Assembly: GCA_027489105.1 (NCBI GenBank)
Contig: JAIYAJ010000054.1
Span: forward strand, 1-6,394
Length of the DNA stretch: 6,394 bases
Source: Zymomonas sp.
GTDB taxonomy: Bacteria; Pseudomonadota; Alphaproteobacteria; Sphingomonadales; Sphingomonadaceae
Direction of reading: 5' to 3'
In this document: one piece after another, positions 1 to 5,886 of the stretch
Position numbering within the stretch: the first letter of the stretch is position 1
How the letters are laid out: every line of letters begins with the position of its first letter
Position numbers and translations under genes: made by a program
The notes under the pieces: generated by a model
What the model was told of the DNA's origin: nothing
The model's input: only the letters and a program-made list of their open reading frames with translations
Databases searched by the model: none

Positions 1-279
1 GAATAGCGTCCAGTTCACCGAATGATCGTAATGCGAATGGGTCAAAAGCAGGTCGGTCACATCGGCGGGCTTCAACCCTTCCCGGGCAAGCTGCTCGATC
101 AGCATTTGGCGCATGCCGAAGTTGCCCGCGTCCACAAGTGCAACGCGGTCTGCTGCGCGCAATAGGACGACGGAACTCCAACCCAGGCCACCGTGGCAGA
201 CCGATTTCCCCGGATAACCACAGACAAGGATGGTGAGAGGCCCATCAGCCAGCTCGGCAGGCGTTTCGAACAACGTCAT
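1..279 (-). CDS. Metallo-beta-lactamase-fold hydrolase, N-terminal part (cut by left window edge)
   Basis: The first 93 residues of an MBL-fold metallohydrolase are visible, and the rest lies beyond the left edge. The fold signature is clear. A first beta-sheet ends in LVDAG (Asp50), and a helix is followed by the zinc-binding motif LLLTHSHYDH (His81, His83, Asp85, His86), which would bind the first metal with His81/His83 and the second with Asp85/His86. The GGLGWSSVVLL stretch before it resembles MBLAC1-like and lactonase-type MBL proteins. No signal peptide is seen, so it is probably cytoplasmic. The start chosen is the ATG at 277-279, 11 nt after the stop of the LigI-like amidohydrolase gene. 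A weak AGGA overlaps that stop, so translation probably depends on coupling. As the last visible gene of the cluster it could be a second lactonase or thioesterase. The substrate cannot be told from this fragment. Confidence 0.85.
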   Translation of the reverse strand, partial: MTLFETPAELADGPLTILVCGYPGKSVCHGGLGWSSVVLLRAADRVALVDAGNFGMRQMLIEQLAREGLKPADVTDLLLTHSHYDHSVNWTLF

Positions 280-290
280 CACAACAAATC

Positions 291-1151
291 CTATCGGAAG
301 TCATACAGAGCGGCGGGATTATCGACGAGGATCGCCTGCTGCAGCGCGGCATCGGGAACCGCCTGAAGCAAGCATGCCAGCGCCTCGGCATCATCCACTG
401 CTTCGAAGGGCTCGACATCGCTCTTCGACCTTCCACCTCGCCCCCCGCCGGTGTGGGGCCAGTCGGATCCCCACACGAGCGCCGAAGGATTGGCTTCTAC
501 GAGGGCTTCGATGAAGGGGCGGGCTCGCGACAGGTGGCCAGGCCCGGTGAGGCGCGGGATCGCAGAAACCTTGATCGTCGCGTTGCCCGAGCGCGCCAAG
601 TGGAGGACCGACGAGAAGCCCTGCTGTTCTGGCCCCAAAAACATGTCAGGCAAGCCGAAATGATCGACGACCACGCGCGTTTCGAGATCCATCAGGCGGG
701 CGGCCAGGGCCTCGATGACGGTTAATCGCGCCAGTATCTGGACATGCCACCCAAGGCGCGCGACCTGCCGCGCGTGGGATTTGATGATCTGCCACGCTTG
801 CTCGGGATCGTTCATGCCCTGGGTTGCGGCGTTGACCCGGACGCCGCGGACACCCTGCTCGTGCAACCGATTTAAGGCATCATCGGTCGTCGAGACATCC
901 ACGACCGCGACACCCCGAGCCAATCCACCGAGCTTTTCCAGACCAGCCAGCATGCGACTGTTGTCCGTCCCGTAAGGGCTCGGCTGAACCAAGACGACAC
1001 GGGATATCCCGAGGCCTGCATGAAGCGCCAGCAACTCGCTCTCATCCGCATCTCCCGGCGTATAGACCCGCTCAGGCGCCCACGGATAATAATCAACCGG
1101 GCCGAACAGATGGACGTGAGCGTCACAGCCTCCGATTGGCAGCGTCATCAT
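291..1151 (-). CDS. Amidohydrolase, LigI-like (2-pyrone-4,6-dicarboxylate lactonase family, COG3618)
   Basis: A 286-residue cytoplasmic TIM-barrel hydrolase of the amidohydrolase superfamily, full length for the family. Visible landmarks are CDAHVHLFGP (His12, His14) at the end of strand 1, APERVYTP (residues 26-32), GVRGVRVN (Arg105), LGWHVQI (His136), VVVDHFG (His164), IKVSA (Lys194) and WGSDWPH (Asp230, the expected catalytic base, with His233). The order and spacing resemble LigI, which opens the lactone ring of 2-pyrone-4,6-dicarboxylate without a metal. The family also holds sugar lactonases, so a lactone is the likely substrate but its identity is open. The basic stretch that I recall after the GVR motif in LigI is replaced here by NAATQG, which argues against exactly the same substrate. 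The start codon overlaps the aconitase stop as ATGA (1148-1151). GAGG at 1158-1161 fits this ATG or the one directly after it at 1146-1148. Translation is probably coupled to the aconitase. Confidence 0.9.
   Translation of the reverse strand: MMTLPIGGCDAHVHLFGPVDYYPWAPERVYTPGDADESELLALHAGLGISRVVLVQPSPYGTDNSRMLAGLEKLGGLARGVAVVDVSTTDDALNRLHEQGVRGVRVNAATQGMNDPEQAWQIIKSHARQVARLGWHVQILARLTVIEALAARLMDLETRVVVDHFGLPDMFLGPEQQGFSSVLHLARSGNATIKVSAIPRLTGPGHLSRARPFIEALVEANPSALVWGSDWPHTGGGRGGRSKSDVEPFEAVDDAEALACLLQAVPDAALQQAILVDNPAALYDFR
1148..1151 (-). other. ATGA stop/start overlap, aconitase gene to LigI-like gene
   Basis: The TGA of the aconitase gene (1148-1150) shares bases with the ATG of the amidohydrolase gene (1149-1151). 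GAGG at 1158-1161 inside the aconitase 3' end can serve the new start. A second ATG follows at once (1146-1148) and could also be used. Confidence 0.85.
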
Positions 1152-3793
1152 GCAGCGCCTCTGATCTCATCGTCGGGCCGACCGAGCAGTCCGCTCAACA
1201 CGTGGGGGATAATGCCCCCGGCCTTCAGGAGCTCGATTTCGAGGGAGGTCTCGATGGCTGCCGTGAGCTCGACAACCTCACGGTCACCCTGCTCCCGCAG
1301 GATGACGGCTCTGACCGCGCAGCGAGGGCTCAGTTTGCCAAAGTCCCAGTTGAGCTCGAAGCGATCGCCGGCGGCTATCTTGAGAGTGGTCGGGCTGGTG
1401 CCGCTTGGCAGAAGGAGCGGCAGAATTCCCATGCCGATCAGGTTCGAGCGATGGATCCGCTCGATGCTGGACGCGAAAATCGCCCGCACGCCGAGCAGGG
1501 CTACAGCTTTCGCGGCCCAGTCGCGTGACGACCCCATGCCGTAGCGCTCGCCTGCAACAATGACGAGCGGCACGGCCTCGTTCGCGTATCGCTCAGCCGC
1601 TTCGGAAAGCGGAACGATCTCTCCAGACGGCATATGCCGCGTCAGCCCCGCGGGCGATGTCGGCAGCAGCTGGTTCACGGCGAGCCGGTTGGTGAACGCC
1701 CCTCGCACCATCACCTCGAAATTGCCGCGGCGTGACGCGAATACGTTGAGGTTCCCTGGGTCACCGCCTTCGCCGATGATGTATCGACCGGCCTGGCTGT
1801 CGCCGCGGATTTGATTGGCGGGAGAGATGTGATCCGTGGTGATGTCATCGCCGAGGACAAGCAGCGGCCGTGCCGGCCCACGAGGCAGCGACAGCCCCGC
1901 AGGACGGACGAAGGGAGGCCGTCGCAGATAGGTCGACTTGTTATCCCAGGGAAAGCGCGGCCCGGACGGCGCCTCCAGATCGACCCAGAGCGGACGGACT
2001 GCCGCCTCGCCATAGGCGGCATCATAGTCACGATCGTCTGCTCCCAGAGCGAGCGCCGCATCGATTTCGGCGCCGCTTGGCCAGAGCTGCGCCAGATGGA
2101 CCGGCGCGCCGTCTGGGCCCAATCCGATAGGGTCAAAGGTGATGTCGATATCGACCGTGCCCGCCAGCGCAAAGGCGACGACAAGCGGCGGTGACATCAG
2201 GAAGCCGTACTCGAGGTCGGGATGGACGCGGCCGGGGAAGTTTCGGTTGCCGGACAGGACCGCAATCGGGCGAAAGTCCTGTCGGCCGAGTGCCTGCTGC
2301 ACCGACGGAAGAAGCGCCCCTGAGTTACCGATACAGGTTGTGCAGCCGTACCCGACGATGCCGAAGCCGACAGCCTCCAGCTCTGTCAGAAGACCGGCAC
2401 GGGTGAGCATTCTCTCGGCTGTCGGCGAGCCTGGCGCCAGCGACGTCTTGACCCAGGATGGTGGCTTCAGGCCAAGCGCGGCAGCCTTGCGCGCGACCAG
2501 CCCCGCCGCCACGATCAGGCGCGGATCAGAGGTGTTGGTACAGCTCGTGATCGCAGCGATCACGACCGCCCCATCTGGAATTTGTCCCTCGGCGGCGCCC
2601 GCGAAGGCTGGAGTGAAGGCGGCAGCGGTCGCGCCCGCCGGCAACCGGTCCTGAGGGCGCTGTGGTCCGGCGACACTGATCTCGATCCGGTCCAAGGCGA
2701 TGTCGAGTGTCGTCGTGAAGACAGGTTCAGCGTCCGGATCGAACCAGAGCCCAGCCGCCTCGGCATAGCTACGGATGAGCTGCAACTGGACCTCGCTCCG
2801 ACCCAGACCACGCAGATAGATGCAGCAAGCCTCGTCGATCGGGAAATAGCCGGTAGACGCCCCATATTCGGGCGCCATGTTGGCGACGGCTGCCCGCTCG
2901 CCGACCGTCAGTGTGGAGACGCCGGGACCGAAGAACTCGACGAACGAACCGGACACGCCGAGCTTTCGCAGGCGCTCGGTCACCGTCAAAGCAAGGTCCG
3001 TCGCGGTCGCGCCCTCGCGCAGGCGTCCCGTCAGCCGGACACCGACGACATCAGGTATCCTCAAGATCACGGGCACACCGAACAGCGCGCCTTCCGCCTC
3101 GAGCCCTCCAACACCCCAACCCAGCACGCCCAGCCCGTTGACCATTGGCGTGTGGCTGTCAGTGCCCAACAGCGCGTCCGGATAGGCGAGCTGGCCGGCG
3201 CCCTCCCCGGCCGAAACGACGACGGTGGAGAGGCGTTCGAGGTTGATCGTGTGCATGATGCCCGAACCGGGGGGATGCACTTGAATGCCCGGCATCGCCT
3301 TCGACGCCCATTTCATCAACCGGTAGCGCTCGGCGTTGCGCTCGAACTCCTTTTCCAGGTTGAGCTGCAGGGCATCGCCGCGGGCATGGAAATCGACGCC
3401 TGACGAATGGTCGGTCGAGACATCCACCCCGATGCGCGGCATCAGCATATCTGGATCGCGACCGTTTTCAGCCAGCACATCGCGCATCGCGGCAATGTCG
3501 ACCAGCGCCGGCCCGCAGGTCGTGTCGTGCATCATCAGACGATTGGGCAGGAACGGGATCTCGTCCAGACTCGTACCGCCCGTCAGCCAGGCTTGGAAGG
3601 CTGGAACAAGCCTCCCCGCTTCCGAACCTGAGTTCCTCAACGCATTCTCGAGAAGGATGCGCAGGACGTGCGGCTGCCGGCTAAGATCCGGGCCGAGAAT
3701 CCGCCTCAGATCGACGCATGTGTAAGCGCGGCCGGCGACCTCGAAGGTGAGCCGCTGGACAGATGCGTGGAGCGATGGGCCTGCTTTCGTCAT
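1148..3793 (-). CDS. Aconitate hydratase family protein (AcnA-type layout, some AcnD-like segments)
   Basis: An 881-residue aconitase, close to the usual AcnA length. It carries both the N-terminal three-domain catalytic part and the C-terminal swivel domain. The three [4Fe-4S] ligands are present: Cys418 in ITSCTNTSDP, and Cys484 and Cys487 in YGCTTCIGNSG. Active-site landmarks are TDHS (Asp128, His129), GTDSHT (Asp212, Ser213, His214), SGNRNFPGR (Arg517, Arg522), GDDITTDHISPA (about 648-659) and GSSRDW (Ser755, Ser756, Arg757). The family reversibly dehydrates and rehydrates tricarboxylic hydroxyacids such as citrate/isocitrate or 2-methylcitrate. The substrate here may differ, because His89 sits where AcnA has a substrate-binding Gln and the GIMHTINLE segment recalls AcnD. 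It is cytoplasmic. The ATG at 3791-3793 was chosen because it overlaps the Bug gene stop as ATGA and leaves the usual short lead before TFEVAG. A GTG at 3833-3835 with AAGGAAG 7 nt upstream would add 14 residues and cannot be excluded. The setting in a catabolic-looking cluster suggests a pathway enzyme, not the housekeeping TCA copy. Confidence 0.95.
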   Translation of the reverse strand: MTKAGPSLHASVQRLTFEVAGRAYTCVDLRRILGPDLSRQPHVLRILLENALRNSGSEAGRLVPAFQAWLTGGTSLDEIPFLPNRLMMHDTTCGPALVDIAAMRDVLAENGRDPDMLMPRIGVDVSTDHSSGVDFHARGDALQLNLEKEFERNAERYRLMKWASKAMPGIQVHPPGSGIMHTINLERLSTVVVSAGEGAGQLAYPDALLGTDSHTPMVNGLGVLGWGVGGLEAEGALFGVPVILRIPDVVGVRLTGRLREGATATDLALTVTERLRKLGVSGSFVEFFGPGVSTLTVGERAAVANMAPEYGASTGYFPIDEACCIYLRGLGRSEVQLQLIRSYAEAAGLWFDPDAEPVFTTTLDIALDRIEISVAGPQRPQDRLPAGATAAAFTPAFAGAAEGQIPDGAVVIAAITSCTNTSDPRLIVAAGLVARKAAALGLKPPSWVKTSLAPGSPTAERMLTRAGLLTELEAVGFGIVGYGCTTCIGNSGALLPSVQQALGRQDFRPIAVLSGNRNFPGRVHPDLEYGFLMSPPLVVAFALAGTVDIDITFDPIGLGPDGAPVHLAQLWPSGAEIDAALALGADDRDYDAAYGEAAVRPLWVDLEAPSGPRFPWDNKSTYLRRPPFVRPAGLSLPRGPARPLLVLGDDITTDHISPANQIRGDSQAGRYIIGEGGDPGNLNVFASRRGNFEVMVRGAFTNRLAVNQLLPTSPAGLTRHMPSGEIVPLSEAAERYANEAVPLVIVAGERYGMGSSRDWAAKAVALLGVRAIFASSIERIHRSNLIGMGILPLLLPSGTSPTTLKIAAGDRFELNWDFGKLSPRCAVRAVILREQGDREVVELTAAIETSLEIELLKAGGIIPHVLSGLLGRPDDEIRGAA
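3790..3793 (-). other. ATGA stop/start overlap, Bug receptor gene to aconitase gene
   Basis: The TGA of the receptor gene (3790-3792) shares bases with the ATG of the aconitase gene (3791-3793). No good Shine-Dalgarno site stands right before this ATG, which fits termination-reinitiation coupling. It would tie production of a periplasmic receptor to a cytoplasmic enzyme. Confidence 0.75.
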
Positions 3794-4785
3794 GGGTCTG
3801 GTTTGAAGCCTGCCTTGTTGAGGATGGCCGCCCACTGGTCGACTTCCTTTTCGACGAGCGCCTGCATGGCCGGCCCGCCGCGTTCCTCCGGTCGCGGTAC
3901 TCTCGCTCCGATCGTCGTCAGGCGCCTAGCGACCTCAGGATCAGCGAGCGCCTTTGCGACGGCACCCTGGAGAATATCGACGATGGGCTTGGGCGTTGCC
4001 TTGGGGACAAACAGTCCCGTCCACGTCTCAGCCTGAAATTCGGGCAGTCCGGCCTCTTCCGCCGTTGGCACGTCCGGAACGGTCTCGGAGCGGGTCTTGG
4101 CAGCAACCGCGAACGCTTTCACGGACTTGCCTTGGACCTGGCCGCTGACAGAGGCGACGAGGTCGCACGACCCATCGATCTTGCCTCCCATGATGTCGTT
4201 GATGGTCTGCCCAAATCCGCGATACGGCACGTAGGTTGGCTTCACGTCGATGAGGCCGAAGAACATCAAGCACGTGATGTGAGATGCCGCTCCGTTGCCG
4301 GAATGTCCCATCATCAGCGCACCCTGCTTCTCTTTGGCGAGTGCGATGAACTCCTGCAGATTGCTTGCGGGCAAGTCGTTCCGGAAGAAGACGATATTGG
4401 GGGTCGCGGCGACCACCCCGAGGTATGTGAAATCAGATTTCGGGTTGTAGGGAAGCCTTGGGTTGACAGTGACTGCAGCGGCTAACGTGCCGGTATGCCC
4501 GAGGCCGATGACGTAACCGTCGGGTGCCGCCGATTTAACGCGGGAGCCTCCGATGGCGCCGCCAGCGCCGCCAACGTTCTCCACGACGACACCCTTCCCG
4601 AGAACTCGGCTCAGCCCCTCCGCAAGGATGCGGCCTGTCGCGTCTGCTGCGCCACCCGCGGCGAACGGCACAATCATCGTGATCGGGCGCTCCGGAAATG
4701 TCTGCGCGAGCGCACCGCTCGTTGCGCTACCCGCTAGAACGAGCGCGATCAAGCTCCGCTTAATGTAGTCAAAATCCATCGCCAT
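3790..4785 (-). CDS. Bug/TctC-family periplasmic substrate-binding protein (tripartite tricarboxylate transporter receptor)
   Basis: A 331-residue exported receptor. Residues 1-27 form a Sec signal peptide: a basic YIKR, a hydrophobic core SLIALVLAG, and a cleavage site at GALA before QTFPERPI. The mature start FPERPITMIVPFAAGGAADATGR is the Bug hallmark, with the first ligand loop at AAGGAAD (Asp48). Later come the second loop SGNGAASH (162-169) and the YVPYRG-FGQTINDIMGGKID stretch (186-204) typical of the family. Bug proteins bind small carboxylates, aromatic acids or amino acids in the periplasm, usually for a TctA/TctB permease. No permease gene is in the window. The ATG at 4783-4785 was chosen because GGAGGG (4794-4799) sits 8 nt upstream; the GTG at 4792-4794 would overlap that site. 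It lies 33 nt after the esterase gene and overlaps the aconitase start by 4 nt, so receptor and enzyme are probably co-translated. The ligand is not readable from the sequence. Confidence 0.94.
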   Translation of the reverse strand: MAMDFDYIKRSLIALVLAGSATSGALAQTFPERPITMIVPFAAGGAADATGRILAEGLSRVLGKGVVVENVGGAGGAIGGSRVKSAAPDGYVIGLGHTGTLAAAVTVNPRLPYNPKSDFTYLGVVAATPNIVFFRNDLPASNLQEFIALAKEKQGALMMGHSGNGAASHITCLMFFGLIDVKPTYVPYRGFGQTINDIMGGKIDGSCDLVASVSGQVQGKSVKAFAVAAKTRSETVPDVPTAEEAGLPEFQAETWTGLFVPKATPKPIVDILQGAVAKALADPEVARRLTTIGARVPRPEERGGPAMQALVEKEVDQWAAILNKAGFKPDP

Positions 4786-4793
4786 GGAACGCA

Positions 4794-4799
4794 CCCTCC
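4794..4799 (-). promoter_or_regulatory. Ribosome binding site of the Bug receptor gene (decides the start)
   Basis: On the minus strand GGAGGG stands 8 nt before the ATG at 4783-4785. It overlaps the upstream GTG (4792-4794), which rules that GTG out as the main start. The site lies in the five-base loop of a possible 4-bp GCAC/GTGC hairpin (4791-4803). Confidence 0.85.
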
Positions 4800-4818
4800 G
4801 TGCATGATTTATATTTAA

Positions 4819-5853
4819 TTATTCTGCAGCAAGGCCCTGAGAGATCATCCATTTCTGTACTAATGTCGCGATTTCTTCGGAATTTTTGTCCATCATGAGC
4901 ATATGCGTATTGCCCTTGATGCCGATTTTTGGAAGGTCCACCCAATCGACACGCCCGCCGTGTGCGGCAAGGGCATCGGTAAATTGCCGGATGGGGGGCA
5001 CCTTCTGTGTCCAGTAGGCACTTTGATCGATGAAATCCCCCCACACGACCAGAAACGGGATCCCCTTAACTCGATCGTCGACCTTCTGGGCGGGAGGGGG
5101 CGTGCCAGGCTCTAATGAAATAAGAGCCTTGATCTTGTCCGGTGCCCGGAGTGCCGCATTGAAACCGAACAGACCTCCCTGGCTGTGGGTCATCACCACG
5201 CAAGGGCAGATTTTGTCGATAAGCGCGTCATAGGCAGCCTGGATCATGGCGTCGCTATCGAGCCAGCGTGCGACCCCTTGCTTGCCGAATTGCTCGAGCT
5301 GGTCGACCGGAAATTGGACGCCATCGAACGTCTTGCGGGCACCGTAACTGCCGTTGGGCCCGAACCGAAACAGGCTCCAGGCCTCGTTCGCTGTGCGGAA
5401 CTGTGGCTCGGTCTTGTAAACTTCGGGCGTCCGGGAAAATGAAGACCGTCCGCGTTCAGCGGAATCCGACACGTACAGGTCATGACCGGCCCGCAGGAAA
5501 AAATCCTGGAAGCCCGGCCTGCCGTCAGGTTTCGTCTCCCAGGAGACCCCGGTCAGCCCGCCGCCATGCCAAAGCAGCAGAGGATACTTCGCCTTCGGGG
5601 CCGCCTGCTTGTAGTACTGAACATACATCTGTCCGGTTTGATAATCGCCGTTCGGGTCGACCTTGAACGGGACGGATCCGGGGCTGAACGCAACCTCCTT
5701 GGCGGGCAACCCCTCGACCGTCACCTTGCGGCCGCCGACATGGAAGCTGCCGACCTCCTTCAGCACAATGTTCTCTGCCAAGACTTGGCTGGAAGGCGCC
5801 ATCCAACAAAGGATCGCAGCAGCGGCCCAACAACTAGCTCTAGTTCCGGTCAT
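4819..5853 (-). CDS. Exported alpha/beta-hydrolase, esterase 713-like
   Basis: A 344-residue serine hydrolase with a signal peptide: residues 1-26 end in QVLA before ENIVL, so the mature enzyme should be periplasmic or secreted. From memory it matches Alcaligenes esterase 713 along its length. Shared segments are HGGGLTGVSWETKPDGR (96-112), the DSAERGRS loop, AWSLFRFGP, QFPV, THSQGG around the nucleophile Ser224, SLEPG (Glu248), VVWGDFID and GNTHMLMMDKN (His317). The published triad of esterase 713 is Ser-His-Glu with Glu 24 residues after Ser, and the same spacing of 24 occurs here. The nucleophile elbow is T-H-S-Q-G rather than G-x-S-x-G. The Cys-Cys pair of the esterase 713 oxyanion hole is Gly-Gly here (residues 98-99). 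The ATG at 5851-5853 was chosen because AAGGAG (5862-5867) lies 8 nt upstream; the TTG directly before it is too close. It is 33 nt from the genes on both sides. It probably cleaves an ester whose acid product is handled by the neighbours. Confidence 0.93.
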   Translation of the reverse strand: MTGTRASCWAAAAILCWMAPSSQVLAENIVLKEVGSFHVGGRKVTVEGLPAKEVAFSPGSVPFKVDPNGDYQTGQMYVQYYKQAAPKAKYPLLLWHGGGLTGVSWETKPDGRPGFQDFFLRAGHDLYVSDSAERGRSSFSRTPEVYKTEPQFRTANEAWSLFRFGPNGSYGARKTFDGVQFPVDQLEQFGKQGVARWLDSDAMIQAAYDALIDKICPCVVMTHSQGGLFGFNAALRAPDKIKALISLEPGTPPPAQKVDDRVKGIPFLVVWGDFIDQSAYWTQKVPPIRQFTDALAAHGGRVDWVDLPKIGIKGNTHMLMMDKNSEEIATLVQKWMISQGLAAE

Positions 5854-5861
5854 CAACGTCT

Positions 5862-5867
5862 CTCCTT
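5862..5867 (-). promoter_or_regulatory. Ribosome binding site of the esterase gene (decides the start)
   Basis: On the minus strand AAGGAG, within an A-rich run, stands 8 nt before the ATG at 5851-5853. It favours this ATG over the in-frame TTG at 5854-5856 and is one of the two strongest sites in the window. Confidence 0.85.
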
Positions 5868-5886
5868 TTTGGCCGATGATCGACGG

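Noticed and set aside
1020..1544. Plus-strand open frame of 174 codons over the aconitase/amidohydrolase junction
   Set aside because: It covers the conserved ends of two minus-strand genes and has no recognisable motif.
2582..3403. Long plus-strand open frame (273 codons) inside the aconitase gene
   Set aside because: It lies antisense to a clearly recognisable aconitase, has no family motifs and is rich in Arg and Pro, typical of a shadow frame in GC-rich coding DNA.
3763..4485. Plus-strand open frame of 240 codons opposite the Bug receptor gene
   Set aside because: It is antisense to a confidently identified receptor and shows no domain or ribosome site of its own.
4786..4840. Possible internal promoter in the AT-rich gap before the receptor gene
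   Set aside because: A TATAAA-like box is present, but the only TTGCTG-like upstream box sits about 13 nt away, too close for a sigma-70 promoter; not annotated.
5854..5856. TTG as the start of the esterase gene
   Set aside because: The ATG right after it has the better codon and the proper 8-nt distance to AAGGAG.
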